The notes: generated by a model from the sequence alone, not told the origin. A DNA stretch of 9,574 bases from Bacillota bacterium (GCA_012510305.1 JAAZIE010000221.1:1-9574); one strand, 5' to 3'. Positions 1 to 6,305 are shown, counted from the first letter of the stretch. Numbers and translations are program-made.

Positions 1-869
1 CTCATATAACCTTCATCCCGGCGAAAGATGACCACGGCATAGTACATCAGACCCAGGGTGACTATGTTCATGGCAAACTGCAGGAAGATCTCGCCGCAAA
101 GAAAGATCCGGAAGGGGCGCACGGACAGCGTCTTGATGAAGGACTGAATCATCCCCATTTTCGGCGGTTTGCTGGGCAGGCAGTGCTTCTTTTCGTTGAA
201 AAAGAGGGTGACCGCGTACAGAAGGAGGCAGGAGATGATCGCAAAGCCGCCCACGGTAACCTGGTAAGCCCGGCGTGCAGCCATGCCGCTGTTTACCAGC
301 GCCGTGGTTATCTGGGGGAAGAGCACGGTGATCAAAACCATGCCCACAAGGCCGAACAGCGCCATGAAGGTGGAGATATTGATCCGCAGCTTCGTGGTAT
401 GGCCCAGCTCCGACATCAGTGCCAGGAAGGGGTTGACATAGGCGGTGAAGGCGATATAGAAGAGCCCCATCATCAGCGCCAGCCAGACGCCGTTGGCTGT
501 CGATTCATGGCCAGGCTGGGGCGGGGTGAAGATCAGGAATGTGGTCAGCGCCAGGGGAAGGCCGCTGTAAAGCAGAAACACTTTACGCCGGCCCAGCGGT
601 GAGCGGCTGTTGTCGCTGAGGGTGGCGATAACGGGGTCGGCCAGTCCGTCAAGCACCCGTCCCAGGAGCAGCGCCACCCCGGCGACGGTGATGACGCCAA
701 AATAGGTCTGATCGGAGATCAGGTTGGGCAGCCCCAGCTCCTTGGGCGGCAGGAAATAGAAGACGGCATAAAGGATGATCAGCCTTTCCAGCAGGGTAAA
801 GGCGAGGCTGCCCAGGGAATAGCCGATCTGGTTCAGCAGGGGCAAAACCACGGTTTTGTCTCCCTTCAT
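1..869 (-). CDS. GPH/MelB-type MFS sugar:cation symporter, N-terminal part (runs off left edge)
   Basis: Integral membrane transporter of the glycoside-pentoside-hexuronide (MFS_2) family, which imports sugars or glycosides with Na+ or H+. My translation of the minus strand from ATG at 869 is open for 289 codons to the window edge, about 60% of a usual 450-480 residue member. Visible family features are an N-terminal LLNQIGYSLGSLAF helix, then RVLDGLADP (71-79) and LSDNSRSPLGRRK (84-96), the hallmark D-x2-D-P...D-x-S/T-R-S-x-x-GRR loop between helices 2 and 3. Several hydrophobic helices follow, and a charged loop near 226-250 marks the middle of the protein. The start is supported by AAGGAGG at 883-877, seven bases upstream. 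Substrate cannot be told from sequence. It lies opposite in direction to the CapA and formate dehydrogenase genes and appears to have its own promoter. Confidence 0.9.
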   Translation of the reverse strand, partial: MKGDKTVVLPLLNQIGYSLGSLAFTLLERLIILYAVFYFLPPKELGLPNLISDQTYFGVITVAGVALLLGRVLDGLADPVIATLSDNSRSPLGRRKVFLLYSGLPLALTTFLIFTPPQPGHESTANGVWLALMMGLFYIAFTAYVNPFLALMSELGHTTKLRINISTFMALFGLVGMVLITVLFPQITTALVNSGMAARRAYQVTVGGFAIISCLLLYAVTLFFNEKKHCLPSKPPKMGMIQSFIKTLSVRPFRIFLCGEIFLQFAMNIVTLGLMYYAVVIFRRDEGYM

Positions 870-1003
870 GAAATACCCTCCTTGTCTTACTTCTCAGCCG
901 ATCTTCAGCGGTGGGTCAAAACCCTTTTTCCCTCCACCGGCTGCCCGGTGCAGGGCGTTACCGGGTTGATGTGATTCTCTTCTTGGGGTGCCTGGAAACC
1001 TGC

Positions 1004-1016
1004 TGTGAACCTCACA
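1004..1016. promoter_or_regulatory. TGTGA-N3-TCACA dyad, candidate operator
   Basis: Perfect palindromic arms TGTGA and TCACA separated by ACC. It sits 3 bases downstream of the candidate -10 of the minus-strand transporter promoter and spans the predicted transcription start, where a bound repressor would block initiation. The half-site resembles Crp/Fnr-type half-sites, but the spacer is 3 rather than about 6 bases, so the regulator is unknown. Confidence 0.35.
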
Positions 1017-1018
1017 CC

Positions 1019-1047
1019 ATCATATACCGATTTCGCTATTTAAACAA
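1019..1047 (-). promoter_or_regulatory. Candidate sigma-A promoter of the MFS transporter
   Basis: Read on the minus strand: TTGTTT (1047-1042), a 17-base spacer, then TATGAT (1024-1019). The -10 matches consensus at 5 of 6 positions and the -35 at 3 of 6. Transcription would begin near 1012, giving a leader of about 140 bases before the start codon at 869. Confidence 0.45.
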
Positions 1048-1169
1048 TAGTCTTCGCAGTCACACAATTTGCGGTTAAACGCCGGGCCTCCGGCGATGGA
1101 ACGCCCGGGTCAACCCGTTTGTTACATTTGTGCAGTGGCGGGAGCTGCTTCCCCCGAGGCACCCGGTCC

Positions 1170-1447
1170 GGGGGCTGTCCCAAAAGGGCAACCCCCAAAC
1201 AAAGAGCGCGCAAACCTGCTTGGAAAAGCAAAATCACCTTAAATTACCATGGTTCTTGATCTTGGTTGGCGAAGGCATCGTAAATCCCCCTTTCTCCCCC
1301 TTTAGGAAAGGGGGAGAAAACACCCCCAGGGAAAGCCAAAACCTGCTCCCCCCCTTTGGAGGGCAAAGGGTGATTTGCCGTAATCCCCCCCTTTGGCAAA
1401 AGGGGGGCCAGGGGGGATTTACCACGCTCCCTTTTAGGACAGCCCCC
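1170..1447. mobile_element. MITE-like non-autonomous element, 278 bp
   Basis: The ends are 19-bp inverted repeats with one mismatch: GGGGGCTGTCCCAAAAGGG (1170-1188) and CCCTTTTAGGACAGCCCCC (1429-1447). The GGGGGCTGTCC terminus resembles insertion-sequence ends. The interior carries no plausible protein and is built of nested palindromes. These are an inner inverted pair GTAAATCCCCC (1280-1290) / GGGGGATTTAC (1412-1422), a perfect 12-bp-stem hairpin TTCTCCCCCTTT-AGG-AAAGGGGGAGAA (1292-1318), and a C7/G6-rich hairpin with TTTGGCAAA at its centre (1385-1407). No target-site duplication is obvious in the flanks. Overlapping open frames here are by-products of the C/G-rich repeats. The family is not identified. 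Confidence 0.65.
1292..1318. repeat. Perfect C-rich/G-rich hairpin inside the MITE-like element
   Basis: A 12-base arm TTCTCCCCCTTT pairs exactly with AAAGGGGGAGAA across a 3-base AGG loop. A similar unit (CCCCCCTTT-GGC-AAAAGGGGGG) recurs around 1385-1407, and a degraded one lies around 1348-1370. The element may therefore be a cluster of related palindromes of the CCCCCTTT..AAAGGGGG type that is scattered through many bacterial genomes. Confidence 0.6.
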
Positions 1448-1475
1448 TACTCATTCCCCGTCCCTCCGGGCTGCG

Positions 1476-1937
1476 TTATGAGTCTGCGTTTACATCCAGA
1501 TCCAGGCTGTCATCTTGAGAAGCCCCGGAGCCGGGTGCCCAGAGCAGCGTTAACACCAGGTGCATGATTACGCCGATCCCCCAGGGGACGATGGCAAAAA
1601 GGACCCAGAGAAGGTGCGGGCTGTATGTCAGGTTTATGAAAAGAAGCAGGCTGCTCACCGCCACATAAACCGCCAGGTGCACGGCGAACAATCTTATCCA
1701 GATCCTGCTCTTCCAGTCCGACTTGGTCTCATCCCAGGTTCCCCTGGCCCAGGCCACGGCAGATAAAAAATGCATGATCAGGCCGAACCCCCAGGCGATC
1801 AGAGGGTAGATAAACCAGATCACCGCGGGGGTGAAGGTAAAATTCAGGGCCGCCAGCCCCCCCATGATCAGCAAAAACAGGATCAGGTGGACCACAAATA
1901 TTCTCCTGCGAGTCTCCAACAAAGTAACCCCGGCCAT
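1476..1937 (-). CDS. Small four-helix membrane protein with duplicated 2TM domain
   Basis: A 153-residue membrane protein of unknown function. It consists of two homologous halves. In the first half, FVVHL is followed by NFTFTPAVIWF and PLIAWGFGLIMHF (about 14-57). In the second half, FAVHL is followed by NLTYSPHLLWV and IVPWGIGVIMHL (about 84-127). Each half holds two hydrophobic helices (about 13-33, 38-60, 82-104, 108-132), matching the histidine kinase-associated 2TM domain (PF13239) used in tandem. The tail is short and acidic. I place the start at ATG 1937, because AAGGGAG at 1952-1946 sits eight bases before it. An in-frame ATG at 1967, ten codons earlier, lacks a good ribosome binding site. 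Conserved H/W/G positions in PWGxGxIMH suggest a structural or sensing role, but no catalytic domain is present. It diverges from the CapA pair. Confidence 0.75.
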   Translation of the reverse strand: MAGVTLLETRRRIFVVHLILFLLIMGGLAALNFTFTPAVIWFIYPLIAWGFGLIMHFLSAVAWARGTWDETKSDWKSRIWIRLFAVHLAVYVAVSSLLLFINLTYSPHLLWVLFAIVPWGIGVIMHLVLTLLWAPGSGASQDDSLDLDVNADS

Positions 1938-1945
1938 AAAGTCAA

Positions 1946-1952
1946 CTCCCTT
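1946..1952 (-). promoter_or_regulatory. Ribosome binding site deciding the 2TM protein start
   Basis: AAGGGAG on the minus strand, eight bases before ATG 1937. The alternative upstream ATG at 1967 has only a poor GGTTAACA ahead of it, so the shorter protein is preferred. Confidence 0.6.
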
Positions 1953-2102
1953 CGAGGCTTTTTCCATTGTTAACCTATTCTTTGCAAACCAAAGGATTCC
2001 TTTTTGCGGCGTCTATTTATCATCAACTAATCCTGCTGCTGTAAGGCCTGTTTTTCCCGGGTCCAGCCGCTTGTTGGCACACCCCGGGAGAGAAGATTTC
2101 GT

Positions 2103-2130
2103 GGGACGATTGCTTTTTTTCTGCTATAAT
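2103..2130 (+). promoter_or_regulatory. Extended -10 sigma-A promoter of the CapA pair
   Basis: TATAAT (2125-2130) is preceded by TGC at 2122-2124, an extended -10 TGn motif. A weak -35-like GGGACG (2103-2108) lies 16 bases upstream. Initiation near 2137 leaves about 40 bases of leader before the TTG start at 2176. It also rules out the longer upstream frame as protein. Confidence 0.65.
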
Positions 2131-2159
2131 AGTATTGTTTCAGGCAGTGAAGTAAATCC

Positions 2160-2167
2160 CAAGGGGG
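2160..2167 (+). promoter_or_regulatory. Ribosome binding site deciding the TTG start of the first CapA gene
   Basis: An AAGGGGG-type sequence lies about nine bases before TTG 2176. The downstream paralog has the same arrangement (AAAGGGG, then ATG CGC CGA ATT CAT). It aligns base for base with TTG CGC CGT ATT CAT here, which fixes the start. Confidence 0.6.
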
Positions 2168-2175
2168 TGCAGCTG

Positions 2176-3426
2176 TTGCGCCGTATTCATCTCGTTTCTT
2201 TAGTCCTGATCCTCATCCTGGGCCTGGCGATTTTCGCGGCCTTAAAGCTGGATCTGCTATCTCTTTTTCGCGCCGCACCGGAAAAACCGGTCAAGGAAGA
2301 ACCCGCTCCCGAACCTGAACCGGAGCCGGAGCCCGATATCCGTACCGCCACCCTGACCGCTGTGGGGGATATGTTTCCGCACAGGCCCCAGATTGACGGG
2401 GCTCACCAGGGCGGAGGGAATTATGATTTTTCCACCAGTTTCAAGTACCTGAAACCTCATTTTCAGGCTTCTGACCTGACCACGTTGGACCTGGAGACAA
2501 ACCAGGCGGGGGCCGACAGGGGCTACAGCGGCTTCCCCGCGTTCAACGCCCCGCTCCAGCTCTCCAAAGACTTAAAGGAAGCCGGGGTGGACCTTTATAT
2601 CTGCGCCACCAACCATATCGTCGATCGCAGCCTCAGCGGCCTGCAGGCCACCCTGAAAAACGTGCGCAAGCTCGGCTTTATCACCACCGGGGCTTATCTC
2701 AGCCGGGAGGAAAGAGATACGCCGGTGATCGTCGATCTCAACGGGATCAAGGTGGCCTTTATCTCCTACACCTACGGTATCGAGGGGAGCATCCCCGCCG
2801 GGCATGAATACGCCGTCAATATAGCGCCCGGCTTTGAAGATATCAGCCCGGTGCTCAGCGATATCAAGAGCGCCCGCAAAGCCGGCGCAGACCTGGTGGC
2901 GGTCTATCCCCACTGGGGGCAGATGTACCTCTTCGAACCCACCGAGAAGATGCGAAACGACGCCAAGAAATTTGCCGCCGCCGGGGCGGACATGATCCTC
3001 TGCGGCCATGCCCACGTCCTGCAGCCGCTGGATTGGATCTACACCGCGGAAGAGGACGGTTCCAAGCGTCCCACCCTGGTGGTCTACTCCATGGGCAATT
3101 TTTTCACCAACCAGCAGTACCTGCCGCCGGATATACCCACGGATATGGTGGAGTACGGCATCCTGCTGGGCCTGGAGCTGTCCAAGGATATGAATACCGG
3201 TGAAGCCTGGGTCAGCGATGTGGACTACAAGATCCACTGGTGCCACCGCGGCTGGCGCCACCGCATCCTTATCCTTTCAGAGGTTTTTGAAAAGGGTGCG
3301 GCAGAGTACAACCTTTCAGCGGCTCAGTTTGACCGGCTCAAGGCGAAGTACCGTGAAAATGAAAAGATCCTTGAACGCTACGGCTTCTCCGACAATCCGC
3401 CCGCCCGGATCAAGGAAAACCGCTAA
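2176..3426 (+). CDS. CapA-family (PGA_cap) membrane-anchored metallophosphoesterase-fold protein
   Basis: A 416-residue protein of the CapA/PGA_cap family (PF09587), which has a calcineurin-like metallophosphoesterase fold and includes poly-gamma-glutamate capsule proteins. A basic start RRIH and one hydrophobic helix (about 6-27) should anchor it with the rest outside the cell. A Pro/Glu linker follows (about 35-53, repeated EPEP). Expected ligand motifs are all present: VGD (D65), LDLE (E107), TNH (N146-H147), YPHWG (H246), GHAH (H278 and H280), and SMGNFF (N308). The tail has a shared HWCHR...RHR cluster (354-363) and a charged amphipathic end. The start is TTG 2176; the frame is open upstream to 1831, but that part overlaps the divergent gene and the promoter. 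It is followed by a closely related gene 91 bases on. The substrate is unknown; no capB/capC or other polyglutamate synthesis gene is in view, so a capsule role is not established. Confidence 0.85.
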   Translation: MRRIHLVSLVLILILGLAIFAALKLDLLSLFRAAPEKPVKEEPAPEPEPEPEPDIRTATLTAVGDMFPHRPQIDGAHQGGGNYDFSTSFKYLKPHFQASDLTTLDLETNQAGADRGYSGFPAFNAPLQLSKDLKEAGVDLYICATNHIVDRSLSGLQATLKNVRKLGFITTGAYLSREERDTPVIVDLNGIKVAFISYTYGIEGSIPAGHEYAVNIAPGFEDISPVLSDIKSARKAGADLVAVYPHWGQMYLFEPTEKMRNDAKKFAAAGADMILCGHAHVLQPLDWIYTAEEDGSKRPTLVVYSMGNFFTNQQYLPPDIPTDMVEYGILLGLELSKDMNTGEAWVSDVDYKIHWCHRGWRHRILILSEVFEKGAAEYNLSAAQFDRLKAKYRENEKILERYGFSDNPPARIKENR

Positions 3427-3444
3427 CCCGCGGCAGGGCGCCGG

Positions 3445-3465
3445 CGGCAGCTTTCCCGGCTGCTG
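3445..3465 (+). terminator. Weak hairpin between the two CapA genes
   Basis: CGGCAGC (3445-3451) pairs with GCTGCTG (3459-3465), with one G-U pair and a 7-base loop. It is followed by TAATAATTA rather than a run of T. It may be an attenuating or mRNA-stabilising hairpin; a strong intrinsic terminator is unlikely, so the two genes can be co-transcribed. Confidence 0.3.
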
Positions 3466-3517
3466 TAATAATTAGCGTTCTGTCCGGGTAAAATTAACCA
3501 AAGGGGTGCGCCCGATC

Positions 3518-4789
3518 ATGCGCCGAATTCATATTGCTGCCCTGCTCGCAGCGCTGGCTGTTGTTGTCCTGGTGGCGGTTAAGCTGGTGCTCCCTTCTTT
3601 ATTTCAACCGGCGCCGCCGGAGCAGGAGCAAACCGATCCCGGCGATAAAGCGGTGCCGGAAAGGGATATCCGCACCGTTACGCTGAAGGCTGTGGGCGGG
3701 CTGTACCCCAACCTGGATATTCTCAATGAGAACCGCCGGGACGACGGGGAGTACGATTTCTGGCCCGCCTTCGAGTTTATCGCCCCCCATTTTCAAGACG
3801 CCGAGATCGCCATGCTCACCCTGGAGACGATGCAGGCGGGGCCGAAGATCGACCTCTGGAATATTTCCGGCTATACCGGCCATACCACCAGGACGGTGCT
3901 CACGTTCAACGCCCCTATCGAGCTTTCCCGCGCGCTGAAAAAGGCGGGGATCAGCCTTTACTCCCTGGCGAACAATCACTGTCTCGATCGGAACGTGAAG
4001 GGGCTGCAGGCCACCCTGGAAAATGTGCGCGACCTCGGTTTTCATACCACCGGCGCTTATCTCAGCGAAGAAGAGCAGGATGCCGTGGATATGGTGAAGA
4101 TCAACGGGATCAAGGTAGCCTTCGTCGCTTACACCTACTGGACCAACGGGATCCCCGTCCCCGCCGGGTCCGAATACGCGCTGAACCTGATCCCCAACGA
4201 CCCCGACCCCGAGTTTGGGGATATCAGCCCCATCGTGGCTGATATCAAAAAAGCCCGCGCCGCCGGGGCGGACCTGGTGGCGGTGGTCCCCCACTGGGGG
4301 GAGCAGTATGTCGATGCTCCCTTTGAGCGTCAGCGCGAGGCCGCCCGGGAGATGGCTGCCGCCGGCGCCGATATGATCCTCGGCGGACACCCCAAGTACG
4401 TTCAACCCTGCGAATGGATCGAGCGGCCCGGCGAAGATGGCGCCGCCCGCTCGGTTCCGGTGATCTACTCGCTGGGCAACTTTTATACCGACCAGCACTA
4501 TCCGTCGTGCCCCTCCGACCTGGTGGAATACGGCATGCTCCTCACCGTGGAGCTGTCCAAGGATATGGACAGCGGTGAAGCCTGGGTCAGCGCCGTCGAT
4601 TACGATATCCACTGGTGCCACCGCAGCCGGCGCCACCGCATGCTCGTGCTCTCGGACGTCTTCGAGAAGCCGGAACAGTTCAGCCTGGACCGTTCCCAGC
4701 TGGAAAAGCTCAAGGAAAAACACCGCGAAAACGTGGAGATTATCGAACGCTACGGCTTTTCCGACAACAAGCCCGCCGGCATAAAATAG
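3518..4789 (+). CDS. CapA-family paralog with altered metal-binding motifs
   Basis: A 423-residue tandem paralog of the preceding gene, alignable from MRRIH to the final ERYGFSDN. It has the same layout: N-terminal anchor helix (about 6-28), short acidic/Pro linker, PGA_cap domain, IHWCHR..RHR cluster (364-373) and charged tail. Two metal-ligand motifs are changed. The family's GD is VGG here (G61, where the neighbour has D65), and GHxH is GHPK (H291 kept, K293 replaces the second His). Retained are LTLE (E103), ANNH (N153-H154), VPHWG (H259) and SLGN (N321). It may therefore bind fewer metals or act as a non-catalytic partner of its neighbour; this is inference. The start is ATG 3518 with AAAGGGG about 11 bases upstream. 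GTG at 3506 overlaps that ribosome binding site and is rejected. The stop codon is embedded in a hairpin. Confidence 0.85.
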   Translation: MRRIHIAALLAALAVVVLVAVKLVLPSLFQPAPPEQEQTDPGDKAVPERDIRTVTLKAVGGLYPNLDILNENRRDDGEYDFWPAFEFIAPHFQDAEIAMLTLETMQAGPKIDLWNISGYTGHTTRTVLTFNAPIELSRALKKAGISLYSLANNHCLDRNVKGLQATLENVRDLGFHTTGAYLSEEEQDAVDMVKINGIKVAFVAYTYWTNGIPVPAGSEYALNLIPNDPDPEFGDISPIVADIKKARAAGADLVAVVPHWGEQYVDAPFERQREAAREMAAAGADMILGGHPKYVQPCEWIERPGEDGAARSVPVIYSLGNFYTDQHYPSCPSDLVEYGMLLTVELSKDMDSGEAWVSAVDYDIHWCHRSRRHRMLVLSDVFEKPEQFSLDRSQLEKLKEKHRENVEIIERYGFSDNKPAGIK

Positions 4790-4823
4790 GTGACAGGGGG
4801 ACGTACCTACTGTCACCTATTTT
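4783..4823. terminator. Perfect 14-bp-stem hairpin over the CapA stop codon; terminator or REP-like palindrome
   Basis: AAAATAGGTGACAG (4783-4796) and CTGTCACCTATTTT (4810-4823) are exact complements around a 13-base loop GGGGACGTACCTA. Because the stem starts with A4 and ends with T4, it can terminate transcription in both directions. The GGTGACAGGGGGACGTACC core resembles short REP-type palindromes associated with Y1 (IS200/IS605-like) transposases; that link is from memory and was not tested. The TAG stop of the upstream gene (4787-4789) lies inside the left arm. Confidence 0.7.
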
Positions 4824-4835
4824 CGCCTGCGTCGG

Positions 4836-5068
4836 CCGGCCCGGCTGCGGTTGGAGAGAGCGCCCGGCGTTTTAATAGAGGGCTCCGCTTCAAGGCGTGA
4901 GATCCTTCGGGCTGTGCCCTCAGGATGACAGTACAAGAGGCTTTCAGCTCCTCCCTGTCACCCTGAACGTAGTGAAGGGTCTCGACCGGCCCGGCTGCGG
5001 TTGGAGAGAGCGCCTGGCGTTTTAATAGAGGGCCCCGCCTCAACGCGGGTGATCCTTCGGGCTGCGCC
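4836..5068. repeat. Tandem direct repeat, 150-bp period
   Basis: Copy one (4836-4918) and copy two (4986-5068) match at about 76 of 83 positions and share CGGCCCGGCTGCGGTTGGAG and GCGTTTTAATAGAGGG. The 67 bases between copies hold the second half of a palindrome described separately. No convincing protein is encoded. A minus-strand open frame across 4813-5043 repeats itself because the DNA does. Confidence 0.75.
4899..4983. repeat. Long imperfect palindrome, dispersed-repeat type
   Basis: GAGATCCTTC (4899-4908) pairs with GAAGGGTCTC (4974-4983), and TCAGGATGACAG (4920-4931) with CTGTCACCCTGA (4955-4966), each with one mismatch. Words of the form GATCCTTCGG..CTCAGGATGACA and TGTCACCCTGAACGTAGTGAAGGGTCTC are familiar from dispersed intergenic repeats in many bacterial genomes. 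A partial third copy is at 5051-5079 (GATCCTTCGGGCTGCGCCTC). It may fold as a long RNA hairpin. Confidence 0.65.
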
Positions 5069-5079
5069 TCAGCATGGCA

Positions 5080-5278
5080 GCGCGGTGAAGGATAAAATTT
5101 ACTGAAAGATCTTGTTGATTCAAGCAGGAAGATAAGAAAAATATTAGAATATTAAAGATAACGGTTCGATCGATGTCGAGATGGTTGTACCCGTTGGCGC
5201 GAATGTTCCGGCGGGATTACTTCTTCTAGATTACCCGTTTTTTACACCAGGAAATATAACCTTGCACTGGAGGAAATA
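5080..5278. other. AT-rich intergenic region before the molybdopterin genes
   Basis: AT content rises sharply from about 5090, consistent with a promoter region for the downstream pair. TTGATT (5115-5120) and TAGAAT (5145-5150) are the best hexamers, but their 24-base spacing is wrong, so no promoter is called. I do not recognise a Moco-type riboswitch, though covariance-model scanning would be needed to exclude one. GGAGG (5269-5273) is the ribosome binding site of the next gene. Confidence 0.4.
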
Positions 5279-6304
5279 ATGAAACTTATACCGGTGGAAA
5301 AAGCGGTTGGTGCGGTGATCTGTCATGATATGACCCAGATCATACCGGGAGAATTCAAGGGCAGAAGGTTTAAAAAGGGGCATGTTATCGAAGAAAGCGA
5401 TATCCCCCTGTTGATTTCGATGGGGCGAGAGAATATTTACGTTTGGGAGAGCAAAGAGGGCTGCCTGCATGAAAATGAAGCGGCGGCCAGGCTCAAAGAA
5501 ATCGTGGGCGGCGAGGGTTTGCACGCTTCCCCGGTCAGCGAAGGCAAAATTATTTTTAGCGCCTGCCATGACGGGTTGCTTAAAATAGACACCGATCTTT
5601 TATTGGCGATCAATATGCTTGGCCAGGTCATCGTTTCGACCCTGCATAACAACTATCCGGTAAAAAGAGGGCAGCAGGTCGGCGGCACCAGGGCCATACC
5701 GCTTTTGATTGGCGAAGATGTGATCAGGCGGGCCGAAGAGATCGCCGGCGGGAGCAAAATAATCCAACTGAGATCGTACAAAAAGCTGAAGGTGGCCCTG
5801 GTGACAACGGGGAATGAAATATACAAAGGGCTGGTTAAGGACAAATTTGGTCCTTTGTTGAAAGATAAAATTGAATCCTACGGCTCCGAGCTGTTGGGAC
5901 AGGTTGTTGTGCCCGACGATGAAGAAAGGATTGCCGGCGCCATAAAAAAATATTTGAACCTGGGGGCGGAGCTGATCCTATGCACCGGGGGCATGTCCGT
6001 TGACCCCGACGATCTCACTCCCCGGGCGATAAAGAAAGCGGGGGCGGAGATCGTCTCCTACGGGGCTCCTGTTCTTCCCGGGTCCACATTTTTACTGGCG
6101 TATCACGGGCCGGTGCCCATACTGGGCCTTCCCGGGGGGGTCATCTTCTTCAAGACCTCCATATTCGATCTCTTTTTCCCGCGCTTGCTGGCAGAGGAAA
6201 AACTTACGGCTGAGGATATCGCCCTCTGCGGACACGGCGGTTACTGTATTGGATGCGGCGAGTGTGTATACCCGGCCTGCAGCTTTGGAAAAGGGAGCGC
6301 CTGA
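5279..6304 (+). CDS. Molybdopterin-binding MoeA-like protein with C-terminal cysteine cluster
   Basis: A 341-residue protein with a MoaB/MogA/MoeA-type molybdopterin-binding domain (MoCF_biosynth) at about 168-305. Key motifs are VALVTTGNE (173-180), TGGMSVDPDD (236-245), and GLPGG (283-287). The N-terminal part (1-165) lacks the MDGYA and TGAxxPxGAD motifs of true MoeA. The last 25 residues hold five cysteines, C317, C323, C326, C329 and C334, in a C-x5-C-x2-C-x2-C-x4-C-SFGKG layout with H319, suggesting a zinc or Fe-S site. The start is ATG 5279 with GGAGG five bases upstream. The next gene, a genuine MoeA, begins one base after its stop, so the two are almost certainly co-expressed. It probably works on molybdopterin or adenylated molybdopterin in cofactor maturation; its exact reaction is not known to me. 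Confidence 0.8.
   Translation: MKLIPVEKAVGAVICHDMTQIIPGEFKGRRFKKGHVIEESDIPLLISMGRENIYVWESKEGCLHENEAAARLKEIVGGEGLHASPVSEGKIIFSACHDGLLKIDTDLLLAINMLGQVIVSTLHNNYPVKRGQQVGGTRAIPLLIGEDVIRRAEEIAGGSKIIQLRSYKKLKVALVTTGNEIYKGLVKDKFGPLLKDKIESYGSELLGQVVVPDDEERIAGAIKKYLNLGAELILCTGGMSVDPDDLTPRAIKKAGAEIVSYGAPVLPGSTFLLAYHGPVPILGLPGGVIFFKTSIFDLFFPRLLAEEKLTAEDIALCGHGGYCIGCGECVYPACSFGKGSA
6291..6297 (+). promoter_or_regulatory. Ribosome binding site deciding the moeA start
   Basis: AAGGGAG, eight bases before ATG 6306, lies inside the last codons of the preceding gene. The in-frame ATG at 6249 would give a 19-residue extension absent from MoeA proteins and a 56-base overlap, so 6306 is preferred. Confidence 0.7.
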
Positions 6305-6305
6305 G

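Larger units (their letters stand above)
870..1169. other. Intergenic region / leader upstream of the MFS gene
   Basis: No coding sequence is convincing here. The stretch holds the ribosome binding site (877-883), the candidate promoter and the dyad listed separately. There is also a small perfect hairpin, CACCGG-CTGC-CCGGTG (935-950), inside the predicted leader. I recognise no riboswitch. The part from about 1080 to 1169 is GC-rich and unassigned. Confidence 0.5.

Noticed and set aside
183..602. Plus-strand open frame opposite the MFS gene
   Set aside because: Composition is rich in His, Gln and Gly with no domain; the minus strand encodes a clear transporter.
1130..1567. Open frames across the MITE-like element on both strands
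   Set aside because: They arise from C-rich and G-rich palindromes, show no domain, and lack ribosome binding sites.
1831..2175. N-terminal extension of the first CapA protein
   Set aside because: It overlaps the divergent 2TM gene and the TATAAT promoter, lacks family similarity, and the paralog aligns from the TTG at 2176.
3599..4816. Long minus-strand open frame opposite the second CapA gene
   Set aside because: It is a GC-driven shadow: low-complexity Gly/Val/His composition, no recognisable domain, and full overlap with a well-supported gene.
4813..5043. Minus-strand 76-residue frame in the repeat block
   Set aside because: Its protein repeats itself (LSPTAAGP twice, VILRAQPEGS, HYVQGD) because it is translated repeat DNA; such strings are common false proteins in dispersed repeats.
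6249..6305. Upstream ATG start for MoeA
   Set aside because: It would add 19 residues not seen in MoeA and overlap the cysteine tail of the previous gene; ATG 6306 has a well-placed ribosome binding site.
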